Counted from the first letter of the stretch, positions 11,442 to 23,800 are shown. The stretch is DNA of 64,000 nucleotides from Ophiura sarsii (GCA_035610835.1 CM069446.1:2619001-2683000); one strand, 5' to 3'. The notes: generated by a model not told the origin, from the letters alone. Program-made: numbers and translations.

Positions 11442-11961
11442 AGCACAACCAAAGTTTGAAAACTGACAAGTGTATTGTAGAAAGTCTATCTTTACTAGAA
11501 GAGGTAACTATATAACTTTATATATAAATGAGTTGTCAAGCTGTAACAAAAAAATGCTGTGATACATTTTTTAAATAATATACAGTAGGCCTATAGACGT
11601 TATTCTTAATTGTCGCATTTATGTCAAAAGAGGGAGTGTAATCCAACTGAGCATGCTCAGAGCAATTGGTGATCCGATTAACATTACAATCTCGTAATTT
11701 TACTGCAATGTAATGAACTGTGAACTTCTATTCTACATTTTCCTATAGATAGTGTTGGTTACCAGCAAACATTTCATTTCAAACTAGTGGAAATAAATAG
11801 TTTATACGTTCAAGTTTATTTCACGAATGTAATAAGGTGAAATATTGAACAGCTCAGAAGTATGAAGAATTTTTATGATTAGTTCAACGTTCACCCCATT
11901 GAAAAACTACAGCACTCTCGTCTTGGCTAAATCGCCAGCCTCGTTTTCAGTTCGAAATGTC
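11442..11961. other. Non-coding block shared with 32434-34088
   Basis: Continues the paralogous block. The empty site of the mariner-like element of locus II falls at about 11505-11513. No gene seen. Confidence 0.6.
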
Positions 11962-12033
11962 ACCCCGACCCCCCGGGATTTGAACCACGGACCTCCTGCA
12001 CCAAAGCCAATCTCCATTACACCACGGCTGCCA
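11962..12033 (-). other. tRNA-like sequence (probable SINE head)
   Basis: On the minus strand it begins GGCAGCCGTGGTGTAATGGA (A-box-like) and has GTGGTTCAAATCCC (B box) at tRNA spacing, followed by a G-rich stretch. The acceptor stem does not close. It lies right at the point where homology between loci I and II ends, so it may mark an insertion or recombination edge. Confidence 0.55.
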
Positions 12034-12126
12034 ATGAGTCTCCGCTCAGTATATTTGCCTCGTAATATAGCCTGGGTCCATTTTGTAGCCCAAAAACTTG
12101 CACGCCGGGTTATACAAACTGGCTGG

Positions 12127-12307
12127 CCGTGTTGTTGCCGTGTGGTGTAGTAGGGTTAGGGTTATATTGATGAAAATTACAACATTTTGGAATGGAAAAA
12201 AGAAAAAATGCTATAAAATTGATGAAAATTACAACATTTTGGAATGGAAAAAAAGAAGCTGTATAACCATGATAACCCTAACTCTATAACACCACACTGC
12301 AACATGG
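12127..12307. mobile_element. Small inverted-repeat element with internal 50-bp duplication
   Basis: The left end, from CCGTGTTG through GTGTGGTGTAGTAGGGTTAGG, matches the reverse complement of the right end, which closes with CACACTGCAACATGG (ends about 40 bp, imperfect). Inside, a stretch starting TTGATGAAAATTACAACATT occurs twice (about 12167 and 12220). MITE-like, 181 bp. Confidence 0.65.
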
Positions 12308-12326
12308 AAACCTTCATATGATAATG

Positions 12327-12359
12327 AGGTCAAAGGTCACATACCAAGGTCAAAGGTCA
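12327..12359 (+). promoter_or_regulatory. Two perfect DR1 nuclear-receptor-type half-site pairs
   Basis: AGGTCAAAGGTCA occurs at 12327-12339 and again at 12347-12359, 20 bp apart. DR1 with two AGGTCA half sites is the canonical binding form for RXR/HNF4-type nuclear receptors. No adjacent gene is supported, and the motif could simply belong to a repeat, so a function is conjecture. Confidence 0.35.
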
Positions 12360-13229
12360 TCTGATGTCAATATGTAAAATTGGCTGCATTATTTAAACAG
12401 TTGAAGTACAATTGCAACCAAACTCCAGGATATTTATTTATTTACATTATGATGTTTACTTATTATGTCTTTAACAAGGAGGCTATACTGCTATACTATG
12501 TCCTCTTTCTTTCTAGTTGCCTGATGCCTGTTGTTTGAAAACCACCTTGTTTTTAATCTACCCATATAAACGGACGACCTATTTGGGATCGCTGTCCCTA
12601 TATTTTCTTTCTTTCCTCGATTTCAACTTAGTTTATAGGCCTACGGCTCTATGCTCTGCGATCTCCTATGGTTAAAGATTCGAGATGAACATTTTCGCTT
12701 TGTTACCTGACATCCGTTATGGTGTGGAGATGATCCCTATTTTATGTTCTGGGTATAGGCACAGAACGCGCAGCCGGCATTTACTCACGTCATGAACCTG
12801 TTATCCATAATCTTGATAATTGCAAAGGCAAAGCAGCTAAACAAAAACAAATTATGCTCATTCTTTTATATTTATTTCACATCACTTTATAAGTATCATA
12901 ACATATACAATATCAATACACAATAAAGGAAAATCATGTAAATCCCAGATCAGTTCTCCATTTAAGATGGACGAACACATGGATAATGGAGAAAATCTCA
13001 TTCCAATATCATGTCATATAAAACTCTATTTCTTAAATATACATTATCTACAAGAAAACAACACAATCTTTACCATTTGTGATATAAACGAATCCTGCAA
13101 GTAAAGGCTCTGTCACACTGTTACGTATAGAGCTAACGTGTGCCCGACGTTTTGGAAATATGGGTGTAGGCTACGTTCGTGTAAGTTCGTGACATATTTT
13201 GCTACGTTGTATTAGTTAGCGATTCGCTA
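12360..13229. other. Non-coding stretch
   Basis: AT-rich with no supported gene, RNA or repeat. The left half of an imperfect inverted repeat begins near its right edge. Confidence 0.5.
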
Positions 13230-13925
13230 TATAGGGGTTCGCATAGGTACGAACGATGGGGTTTATGAAAAATGTTGAGTGGGTGACAACGCAGTGATCA
13301 ATACGCTATGTACATCACGGCTGTTTGATCCCACATAATTTGTCCGTTTTATTCTGAGAACACCGTAACTTGCTGGCCCGGTTCTGGTTTTAACTTATTC
13401 AAGTACCTGAATATACAGGCCATCTTTTGTAGAAATTTCAGAACATTTGTTGGTGCCATTTCCGAGAAATAGAGCTTTGAATATTATTATTTACTATAAT
13501 AGCGCCCTCATCGGCCACATTTTCCATAGAGTTACATGTAAAATGTGTGTAAACTAGAAAATGCCGATAATTTGAAAATGGCTCCTACAATTTTCGTGAA
13601 ATTTTCACCGTATACTCGTATTCATTAGCGCTACGTAAATCAGGTCAAACCATAACTGGGCCACTATGTAATCTTTTTTTATTCCATAATTTTAATTATA
13701 AATCGGACAGTCAAACAGCCGTGACATGTATACGTGGAACATTCGCCGTGTGAACGTTTCGCACGTTGGGTGTCGGTTTCTACTTAAGCGCCGTAAATGG
13801 CAGAACAGCTGACGAAAGCAACCTACACCGAACGAGCAAAACGTTCACGCAACTAATGCTCAACGTATACATAGCGTATTGTTCACTACGTTAACCCCAG
13901 CGTACATCTGCGAACCCCTGAATAT
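13230..13925. mobile_element. Foldback or MITE-like element, ~700 bp
   Basis: AGGGGTTCGCATAGGTACG (about 13236) pairs with the reverse complement of CGTACATCTGCGAACCCCT (about 13901-13919). Further in, CAATACGCTATGTACATCACGG pairs with CATAGCGTATTG (about 13871) and CACGGCTGTTTGA pairs with TCAAACAGCCGTG (about 13708). Arms are imperfect and ends are not sharply defined. No coding content. Confidence 0.5.
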
Positions 13926-15306
13926 AGAGGATGCACTTCAAGTTGCGTGTGTGCAGGTAGACGATGGGCTCGTTCACGAATATTCAAGGTTAAAGGCTCA
14001 GTCAGACGATGGCGGCCACGCGAAATCAATAGTGGCAAGACCTCTGGTATCATAAGAACACACTGGCGGCAGCACTGGATTGAACGATAACAAATCCGCC
14101 GTGTCTCTTCTTGAACAAGTCGTATATTATTTTGTGCCTTGCATTTATAATTCAAATGTCATATTTCAGAGAAAAGACCAATTTGTATAGTATAAATCGA
14201 AATTCCAATAAAGCAACGTAAATTATGACCAAACAAAGACTGTGGGTACATGATCGCTTTGAAGGCTGAAACGTATCTAAATGACGATTTGATAAAACTA
14301 GCATTGAAGTCTAGAAACACCGAATTGAATGATATTTGTCACGATTAGGCCTCACACTCTGAATCATGGCTACACATTTATAGTATGATTGATAGTTGAT
14401 ATCTGTATGACTTTTGTTCATCTGATGTGGTCAAAGCCAGCAGAGAGAGAATTTGGACAACGAAAACGAAAAATTACTCTCAAAATACATGTTTTTCCCC
14501 GTATTTTATGGTTAGGGCACGATTTTAATACTGAAAATGGAAAACAATGGATGATATCAAAATATACTACGGTATTATATATAATTGTAAGCAATTTTAA
14601 CTGTTGTAGGCTTGCAAATAGTATAATATCATTTCGAACGTACTGCTATGCCTTTAGCATACTGTAATACTGCTAACCGGTCAAATTCGTTGCTAAAATT
14701 CATGCCACAATGGATGCCTCGAATGTTAAATCTCTAGCATGGCATGCACTGTATGAGTTTTTCTTTATGTGCAACCTTCAGAATAGTCAATCAGATAGTC
14801 TTTAAAATCATCTCTTGGAGAGACTTGTAATCCCCCCCATTTAGTCCTTATTGAAGATCTCTCCCGTTCTTGTGAAAAAGTATATAGGCCTATGACTCTT
14901 GCAATTTTTCCTATGGGAGGGTTAAGCATACGCTTAATTTTTACCCTGATCTGGTTCTGGCTAATCAGACGGCAACATTTGTGTGGGTTTTTTTGTATCA
15001 AATCAGTCACTTTTATTGCCTACAGTCTGTTAAAGAGATATCTGAATTTCAGAACGGCTATAAATACATACAAACACACACCCCCCCCCCCCCCCCCCCC
15101 CCCCCCCACCACACACACACTCCCACGTGACATGACAATATCCCCCTCCAGCTTTTCAAGCCAGGGGGGATAAAAACAAAATATGTGAAAAAATAGAACA
15201 CTTTAATAGATGCTTAAAGCTTTTGCACAAGAATTGTGTTAATTTTACACAGATTTTGTGTTTCCATTACACCTATTGAAGACCGTATTATACCTTAGTC
15301 TTCCCA
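13926..15306. other. Non-coding stretch with poly-C/CA tract
   Basis: No supported gene. ORFs of 80-93 codons here lack domain features. The 15079-15119 tract is a homopolymer C run followed by an (AC)n run. Confidence 0.5.
15079..15119. repeat. Poly-C followed by (AC)n microsatellite
   Basis: A run of roughly 28 C followed by AC dinucleotides. Length is likely unstable and also prone to assembly error. A near-identical composition is found at 34456-34500. Confidence 0.9.
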
Positions 15307-15378
15307 AACAGGGAGTGTGAATTTCAAAAAGGGTTACCTGCATGGGCGACTCCATTTGAAATCTGCGCTCCCTATTTT
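15307..15378. repeat. Stem-loop palindrome, ~72 bp
   Basis: CAGGGAGTGTGAATTTCAAA pairs with TTTGAAATCTGCGCTCCCT about 30 bp downstream. Probably a terminal piece of a small inverted-repeat transposon. A related phrase (CGGAGTGTATGGATTTCAA) follows at 15407. Confidence 0.6.
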
Positions 15379-16476
15379 GAAGAATAGCGTCATTTCTTCC
15401 ATAACACGGAGTGTATGGATTTCAACTGGAATAGCCCAATAACAATCTAAAGGGTATAATTATTATCTTTTGCTAGGAATACAAAACTGAACATACGCGT
15501 ATAACTTGATTATCACGGTTTCACAAATTCGCAACTATACTACACAGCGTACATTTTAATATACCCTATATAAAGGTTACGTTTACAGTTGCCCGTCACG
15601 TTTATATATCCACACACACACCCTATTGTACAAGTCTATGCAATACTAGTTAACAATCAAAATGTATGCAGTGCACTTTTATAACCTCTTCGTGGATTTA
15701 TATATTTGTCCTAATATTATGTAAACCGGTGTTCCAGCAGTATTTATGTTTGCCAGTTAGCAGTGTATAAAATACTAGTAATGTCATCATCAAACACAAA
15801 ACATCCACTACCAGAGTGAATGGTGCACATTATACCCCTTGTCACAGTCGACAATCCGGCGTACACCGATCAGATCACTTTGCATGCGCATACTTGACAA
15901 CATTTCACGAACCAATCAGAGCGGTAGGTCAACCTTCAGTCAGTAAGATCAAATACAAATACGATTTTTTTAATTTCGTGCAGCGCATTCATGGAAGCCG
16001 CCATTTTGACCTTTACGTCATTATAGCTGCTGTCAATCATTCCGATTTTATATCTTTCCTTTTAATGACGTGCCAAGTTCATCTTTGAATAATCTTAATT
16101 CGATTTAATATCGATTACACGCTCCATTTTGCGATTTAAAGTCGGTTTTATTTCTCCTTTTTACATCGATAGATTTTTTCTTTCCGTTGGTAAGAATCTA
16201 GTTAATATATTAAACTACCGGATTCATAAGTTTTACCATCCACCCTTAGGCCTATTCATAGAAAATCACTGGAACCAAAATACTATGAAAACATTATAAT
16301 CGCTCTATACTTTACTCTGCATATCCGGGACACTGGTATACTGTAAAAAACCACCATGCAGTAGTCAGACACGAAATGTAAAATGTGTATTCTTCAATTC
16401 GATCTTACCGACTGACCTTACATATAGTGTGCACCACCGATGTCCGTTTTGGGGGGTAAGGTTGACCTCGCATTAT
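15379..16476. other. Non-coding stretch, possible foldback
   Basis: TTCAGTCAGTAAGATCAAAT (about 15933) is a near inverted match to the segment at about 16392-16420 (reverse complement AAGGTCAGTCGGTAAGATCGAA), and GTGCACATTATA near 15825 pairs with TATAGTGTGCACC near 16425. This suggests an old inverted-repeat element, not resolved. No gene. Confidence 0.4.
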
Positions 16477-16947
16477 GGGGGCACAGCACTAAATATACCG
16501 CCCATTGGATTACATGTAAATTAGGGCTAAAAGAGTCGCTATTTTGGGCCCTTAGTAACCATTTTTGGAACGTCTCGAATGCTTTATTCTAATAAACAAA
16601 CATTCAAATTTCATAAAATCGTCAAGAAGTGTTACACCTTCCAATTTGATTTTACGATACGATCATTTAAACAGCGCCACCCCTATTTTCAGCCCGGACG
16701 CTCGCCTTCTAACCGCCTCCGATCACGTGTGTTCATACGCGTGATAAATTTTCAATACAATCGAAAATCAATATTTTGCAATATCCTGATCAAAGTACAA
16801 GAGATTATCTTTCATTTTAATTATGAAACGCTACCCTCACGCCAAACTGATTCCCAAAGGACCCCATTAATCACAAAATCGTTTTTTGTTTTTGCCGGAA
16901 CTTACTACCATTACACAAAACGAGGAGTGATTTAGTGCTGTGCGCCC
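16477..16947 (+). mobile_element. 471-bp TIR element, copy A
   Basis: Starts GGGGGCACAGCACTAAAT and ends ATTTAGTGCTGTGCGCCC, giving inverted ends of about 17 bp. Two more same-orientation copies (18846 and 20302) are the same length and almost identical. The left flank ends TTAT. An identical 118-codon ORF lies in each copy but has no recognisable domain and is judged spurious. Confidence 0.9.
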
Positions 16948-18845
16948 TTATAACACACAATAAAAAAATAAAACCTTATTTTTTTGGCATTTTTGTAAAC
17001 ACCAAGTAATATCAAGATAAACTGTCAAAATAGTTAATTTATATACCACCTCTAACTAAAGTTATGTTACTTAAGGTGATGGGCTACCATAAAAAACTTT
17101 TTCTTTATTTTAGGTCCTACAAAGCTCATCTTTGGATATGTTGACACTCTTGAACTTTCAGGAGGATTGACAGAGAAAAAAAAATCAAAATATATCTAAT
17201 TTGCATAATAATGGCGGCCATCTTGGATTTTAACGCTTAATTTATCCCGGGGTACTCCTGAAAGAACGCAAAAATTTAGCGTTGTTTTTTAAAACTAGAA
17301 TTATGCTTACACACATAAATGTTAGGATAGCATAGCCCTTTTTTCAAATTTGTGCCCCAAATTCTCAAAATGGCATAAATTTTGACGAAAAATGTTAAAA
17401 AATCATTTTTTTAACCAAAAATGAGCATTTTTCAAAATAAAAACTGCTATAAAAATTCAAACAAGAACAAAATTGCAAAAAAGGCTATGCTATCACCTGT
17501 AGAATTATTTTTTCTATCTATATTCTGAATTACAGCTTTCTACATGCTTCCGTTCTTGAGAAAAGACCCCGGGATTGATCAATATGACCATTTTGCGAAA
17601 ACGGCGTTTGAAGTCTAGAAACACTGTTTTTAATTATTATGCAAATTAGGTACAATATTTACATTTTTATTACCATACTCAAATTTGCAATTTGAATTAT
17701 CACAATTTTTGGTGGTATCTTTATGTCAATAGCTTCTTTATTTTTTAAGTTATGATATTTTAAAAGAAAATACCTTAGATATCACTGGTTGAGAAACAAA
17801 GAAATACATAAGATATGTTATACCAATATTAGCGAGAATTGCCTAAGAGTTTCGACTTTGATTTGCCGTAACTTTGGAACCGCAGCTCTGATTTATGTGA
17901 AATAAAAAACAGAAGAAAGAAGAATTTTAGCTGCTTCTTATAGGCATACTTTTCAAAAAGCCCATTTCGAGTCACTACATGGTAGACCATTACCTTAACG
18001 CATCGATACTCAATTTCTAATGTTCGAATTTTGGGCACTTTAAGGCCATTTTGCAGAATTTCGCTATGTTTTTATAATCTCTTTCATTCATCATGAGATG
18101 TTAATGAGACTATTTATGTTTCATATTATCTTAAAAGTATATATATACAATGTTTTAATAACCCGATGAACCATGAAACTGATTACGCAATGGCGTGCAC
18201 ACCCTATATCAAACCTTAGATACAAATGTAAAAAGTGTAGGTCCAAAATTGCCGAATTTTAGGGGTATGGGTGAAAAACGTTCAAATTTTGAATTAATAA
18301 TAGGCCTAAATTGTCTTTTTATCTGTCACGTATAATGTATCGTGTGTCAGGTAAACTCACAATGTAATTTGTGTTGGGTTATATCCTCTAGGGAATTGCC
18401 CAGAGTACTGTTATTGACATTTTGATATATTAAAAGCCTTATTTTTGTCTTAATTTAGGCCCAAATTAAACCTGGTCACCCCCCCCCCCCCCCCGACATG
18501 ATTTGATATCAATGACAAATGGGTTTAAAAACATTTATTTCAACTTTATTTGTTAAGCCCCTGATTGATAAAACGAGCATAGATATGTAGGTTTATAATC
18601 GGATAACCATGGTGAGGGGGTCCATTATTGTGAGTAAAATAAAAAAAAAGGAAATGTTAGTAAAATGATGCTCTTCAACCGTTTTTGCTACAAATTTGTA
18701 AGAAAATTGGGTCGTGTTCATGATATTTATGTATGACATGGACAGAAATATGATTTTCTTTGAAATTAAGATAAAATTACCTCTTTTATAGATTCAAAAT
18801 CAATGCAAATCGATATAAATCGAGTGTCACCACTACGTGTTACAA
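16948..18845. repeat. Spacer unit 1 of duplicated block (contains insertion 17075-17994)
   Basis: Identical in order to 19317-20301 apart from a 924-bp filled site and a shorter poly-C run (18477-18494). Non-coding. Confidence 0.92.
17075..17994. mobile_element. TTAA-flanked non-autonomous DNA transposon, 920 bp
   Basis: TTAA at 17071-17074 and 17995-17998 bracket 920 bp. The sister spacer has a single TTAA at 19442-19445 with identical flanks, an exact empty site. Inverted ends: GGTGATGGGCTACCAT against GGTAATGGTCTACCAT. A TTAA target is the hallmark of piggyBac-type transposons, but the terminal bases are not the usual piggyBac CCY, so family assignment is tentative. The interior is AT-rich and non-coding. 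Confidence 0.88.
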
Positions 18846-19316
18846 GGGGGCACAGCACTAAATATACCGCCCATTGGATTACATGTAAATTAGGGCTAAA
18901 AGAGTCGCTATTTTGGGCCCTTAGTAACCATTTTTGGAACGTCTCGAATGCTTTATTCTAATAAACAAACATTCAAATTTCATAAAATCGTCAAGAAGTG
19001 TTACACCTTCCAATTTGATTTTACGATACGATCATTTAAACAGCGCCACCCCTATTTTCAGCCCGGACGCTCGCCTTCTAACCGCCTCCGATCACGTGTG
19101 TTCATACGCGTGATAAATTTTCAATACAATCGAAAATCAATATTTTGCAATATCCTGATCAAAGTACAAGAGATTATCTTTCATTTTAATTATGAAACGC
19201 TACCCTCACGCCAAACTGATTCCCAAAGGACCCCATTAATCACAAAATCGTTTTTTGTTTTTGCCGGAACTTACTACCATTACACAAAACGAGGAGTGAT
19301 TTAGTGCTGTGCGCCC
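18846..19316 (+). mobile_element. 471-bp TIR element, copy B
   Basis: Same length and ends as copy A. The left flank reads GTGTTACAA and the right flank TTTTATAACAC, unlike copy A left or copy C right, so B is an internal copy of the repeated block rather than an independent insertion. Confidence 0.9.
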
Positions 19317-20301
19317 TTTTATAACACACAATAAAAAAATAAAACCTTATTTTTTTGGCATTTTTGTAAACACCAAGTAATATCAAGATAAACTGTCAAA
19401 ATAGTTAATTTATATACCACCTCTAACTAAAGTTATGTTACTTAACGCATCGATACTCAATTTCTAATGTTCGAATTTTGGGCACTTTAAGGCCATTTTG
19501 CAGAATTTCGCTATGTTTTTATAATCTCTTTCATTCATCATGAGATGTTAATGAGACTATTTATGTTTCATATTATCTTAAAAGTATATATATACAATGT
19601 TTTAATAACCCGATGAACCATGAAACTGATTACGCAATGGCGTGCACACCCTATATCAAACCTTAGATACAAATGTAAAAAGTGTAGGTCCAAAATTGCC
19701 GAATTTTAGGGGTATGGGTGAAAAACGTTCAAATTTTGAATTAATAATAGGCCTAAATTGTCTTTTTATCTGTCACGTATAATGTATCGTGTGTCAGGTA
19801 AACTCACAATGTAATTTGTGTTGGGTTATATCCTCTAGGGAATTGCCCAGAGTACTGTTATTGACATTTTGATATATTAAAAGCCTTATTTTTGTCTTAA
19901 TTTAGGCCCAAATTAAACCTGGTCACCCCCCCCCCCCCCCCCCCCCCCCCGACATGATTTGATATCAATGACAAATGGGTTTAAAAACATTTATTTCAAC
20001 TTTATTTGTTAAGCCCCTGATTGATAAAACGAGCATAGATATGTAGGTTTATAATCGGATAACCATGGTGAGGGGGTCCATTATTGTGAGTAAAATAAAA
20101 AAAAAGGAAATGTTAGTAAAATGATGCTCTTCAACCGTTTTTGCTACAAATTTGTAAGAAAATTGGGTCGTGTTCATGATATTTATGTATGACATGGACA
20201 GAAATATGATTTTCTTTGAAATTAAGATAAAATTACCTCTTTTATAGATTCAAAATCAATGCAAATCGATATAAATCGAGTGTCACCACTACGTGTTACA
20301 A
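19317..20301. repeat. Spacer unit 2 of duplicated block (empty site)
   Basis: Second spacer, lacking the TTAA insertion. Carries the preinsertion site at 19442-19445 and a longer poly-C run at about 19926-19950. Confidence 0.92.
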
Positions 20302-20772
20302 GGGGGCACAGCACTAAATATACCGCCCATTGGATTACATGTAAATTAGGGCTAAAAGAGTCGCTATTTTGGGCCCTTAGTAACCATTTTTGGAACGTCT
20401 CGAATGCTTTATTCTAATAAACAAACATTCAAATTTCATAAAATCGTCAAGAAGTGTTACACCTTCCAATTTGATTTTACGATACGATCATTTAAACAGC
20501 GCCACCCCTATTTTCAGCCCGGACGCTCGCCTTCTAACCGCCTCCGATCACGTGTGTTCATACGCGTGATAAATTTTCAATACAATCGAAAATCAATATT
20601 TTGCAATATCCTGATCAAAGTACAAGAGATTATCTTTCATTTTAATTATGAAACGCTACCCTCACGCCAAACTGATTCCCAAAGGACCCCATTAATCACA
20701 AAATCGTTTTTTGTTTTTGCCGGAACTTACTACCATTACACAAAACGAGGAGTGATTTAGTGCTGTGCGCCC
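20302..20772 (+). mobile_element. 471-bp TIR element, copy C
   Basis: Third copy. Its right flank begins TTAT, matching the TTAT to the left of copy A. It ends only 76 bp from the GPCR stop codon, so the receptor transcript's 3' untranslated region probably runs into it. Confidence 0.9.
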
Positions 20773-20848
20773 TTATGCGTCCAATGCGAAAACATCCATG
20801 GAAAACACGTGTTCAAGAGAGAGATTTTTAATATGATGCCAATTATTA

Positions 20849-23800
20849 TTATGGTGAAGTGTGTTCACTTCGACTAAAGTTTCGTTGTCCATTTTTCACT
20901 GAGGTTTTTCTGTCTGAAATGAGGGTGATTAAAGTATACAGGAATGGATTGATTGCAGAATTTATTGGTATTATTAATGCTACAGTCCACACGTAGACTA
21001 GTGGGTTAACCTCGATGAGTTGGCATTGTACTAAAATGCATGTTATCACTAATGGGACCCATGTAAAGAAATCAGTTAAGACAATGACGGACATTTTGAT
21101 AGCCATACGAACTTCTTTCTTTTCATCTTGTTTCCTACCTGAACGTTTCGACGTATTTCTTGCAGCTATGAAGATTTGCACGTAAAGAAAAGCGATGAGT
21201 AAAAAACAAGCCAAATTTACACCGATGAAAATAGTTATAGAAAAATATGTCGCTAATGTATTGCCGGTTATTTCTGATGTGGCGTAAAGTGTTTTTTGAT
21301 AAGTAGGATCCAAAAAAATTACATGTTTCCAAACAACTTTACCTGTCTGAAAGTCCACATGAAAATCTAGGCCAAATCTGGGCTGGGTAGACTCTGTGAT
21401 AAGTGAACTGATGTTTCCAACACTAACAGGCCTTCTCACTATTGGAATTCCTACGCAAACTTCAGACACCTCAAACACATCCGATTCAACACCAGATAAC
21501 ACAACTGGGATAATACTGATAAGTAAACCAATAGACCAAAGTACAAATAAGCAAATCTTGACAGACTTAGTTCTCAATCTGTGCCGGCTAAAAGGGTATT
21601 TCACACCCTGAAACCTATCAAAAGTGATTAATGTAATAAGAAACACAGATACTTCACTGGAACATATAGACAGTGTGCCAACCAACTGACAAATATGACC
21701 TTTACGCCAGAATTCAGAGTAAGAAGGGAAAAATTGTCCATAATAAGCATCGAAAGACGCCAACAGGACCATACTGATTCCCATTAGAAGGTCCGATAGA
21801 GAGAGATGTAATATGAGCAGTGATTGAACTGTTCTGTCTTGCTTATTAGTGCAACGTAAACAAAACACAAAAAGGTTGCAAGTTATTGCAAATAAACCCA
21901 GTGCCCACATTGATATCCTTTGTAGAAAGCCATCCACCATTCTCTTGCAAGTGAGATAAACTGATCGTGGATATCGAGGTATGCACTGGGCATACCCGGT
22001 AAAGCAACAAGTTGCACTTTCATCTACCAGCAAAACCGTTGAATTGTCAAGACCAATAAAAGATGACTGTGTTACAAGACGCAATTCATTTGATCGAATA
22101 TCCACTACTTCAACCCCAGTGATGTAGAATACTTCATGACCAATGATTTGAATAAAGTTATATGACAAATTGACTAATTTCAAATTGGTCAAATAATCGA
22201 AGACACCGGACGGTAGTGTTGAAATTTTGTTCAGCTGAATTTCGAGTTGTTGAAGATTAGACAAACCATAAAATGATCCGTTAGATAAGCTTTTCAATAG
22301 ATTGTTAGTTATTGTAAGTACTGTGACATTCGTCAGATTATTAAAAGTTCCTGGTTTGATCTCGTTCAACAGGTTGTGGCTCAAGTAACATACTTCCAAT
22401 ATATACAGCCCTTCAAATATGCCAATTGGTAGTTCATTTATTCCACTGTGATTTAACGATAAGAAAGTAAGATTAGGCATATACATTGAGATATGCGGGC
22501 TCACAGCGCTGAATTTGTTTTCACTCAAATCACAAATTTGTAAATTACTCGGACGATCAAGTACTAGATTGCTTAGTTTATTGTTAGACATATTAAGAAA
22601 TGTCAAATCACTTACTGACGCAAGTAACTTTAGTTCGCGTAAGTTGTTATTACTTATGTCAAGGTAACGTAATGACGTCATGTTATCAAATAGGCCTTCG
22701 GGAAGATAGACAAGCTCATTAACCGTAAGCAAGACAGTGTTTGTATTTATGAGGGAGTCAAATAGATTTTCTGGCAATGTAGACAGAGCATTATAGCTTA
22801 AATCGCAGTGGTATAATGATCGCATGTTTTTAAAAGCGTCATGGTGGATCGAATTCAATTTATTATGTTGCAGTTCAAGTTGAACTAAATTAATCAGTCC
22901 GATGAATACATCGATCGGGAGCGTTGTTAATAAATTATGTTGTAAATAAAGGCGGTAGACATGTGTATGATAAATTCTGAGCAGACCATCAGGTAATGAT
23001 GTTAGCCTATTTTTTCCAACATCCACACGCTCCAGAAAAGTTATATTATCAAAGATACCCAAAGGTAATGTTGATAGATGATTGGATATCAGCCAAAGTT
23101 CCCTTAAGTTCACTAGATCATCAAATATGCCATCGTGCAACAATGCTAGCAGGTTATGTGATAAACCTAAAGAGTATAGCCGTGCTAATCCATCAAATAC
23201 ACCCTTTTGGAGTGTCGCCAGCGTATTATAATCAAGGGCCAAGTCTTTTAATGATACCAGACCATTAAATACTCCTGGAGGCAATGCTGTAAGATGATTA
23301 TTGTCAAGACCGAGATCCTCTAATCTACTCAAACCATTAAATACATTCACTTGTAAGGTATTAATATTATTATCCCAAAGCAATAATGAAGTCAAGTTAC
23401 CTAAATCGTTAAATATGTTGTCAGGAAATGACGTCATCAGATTGTATCCGACGTTCAACGTTATCAACTGAGGAATGCCATCAAAAACACCCACCGGTAA
23501 ATCAGTAAGATGATTTTGGTCAAGTTTAAGGTCTTGCAAATTCACCATACTGAAAAACAGGCGAGCAGGGAGTAGCTGTAGTTTGTTGCCAGTCAGATCT
23601 AGCCATGTTACGGCATCAAGCCCAGCGAACGCCCCGGGTGTAATGTTGGCCACACCTTGATCTGGGAATTCTAACAATGTACGATCTGGTTCATAAATAA
23701 TAAGGGCAATCGTGTCTGCGGCATTATCACACACTGTGGTCCATGATCTATACCCAAGAGTACAAACGCATTCATCTGGACATTTCATTCTGTAATATGC

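Larger units (their letters stand above)
1..11953. repeat. Segmental duplication, copy I
   Basis: This segment shares order and orientation with 25616-34080: 18-bp array, array flank, LINE endonuclease piece, LINE linker piece, then a 2.6-kb non-coding block (9341-11953 against 30240-34080). Homology stops after GTTTTCAGTTC at 11953 and 34080. The copies differ by insertions, deletions and replacement of internal blocks. The part 8250-9340 has no counterpart in copy II. Confidence 0.88.

Noticed and set aside
12152..12165. Telomere-type repeat (GGGTTAGGG)
   Set aside because: Only about two units, inside the inverted end of a small MITE.
14892..15173. ORF with polyproline tract
   Set aside because: The proline run is translation of the poly-C microsatellite.
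16579..20760. Three identical 118-codon ORFs as a gene family
   Set aside because: Each lies inside a copy of the 471-bp inverted-end element, so identity comes from element copying. No domain, and no evidence of selection.
16477..20772. Classical LTR retrotransposon
   Set aside because: Direct repeats lack TG..CA ends, the internal regions have no primer binding site, polypurine tract or gag-pol coding.
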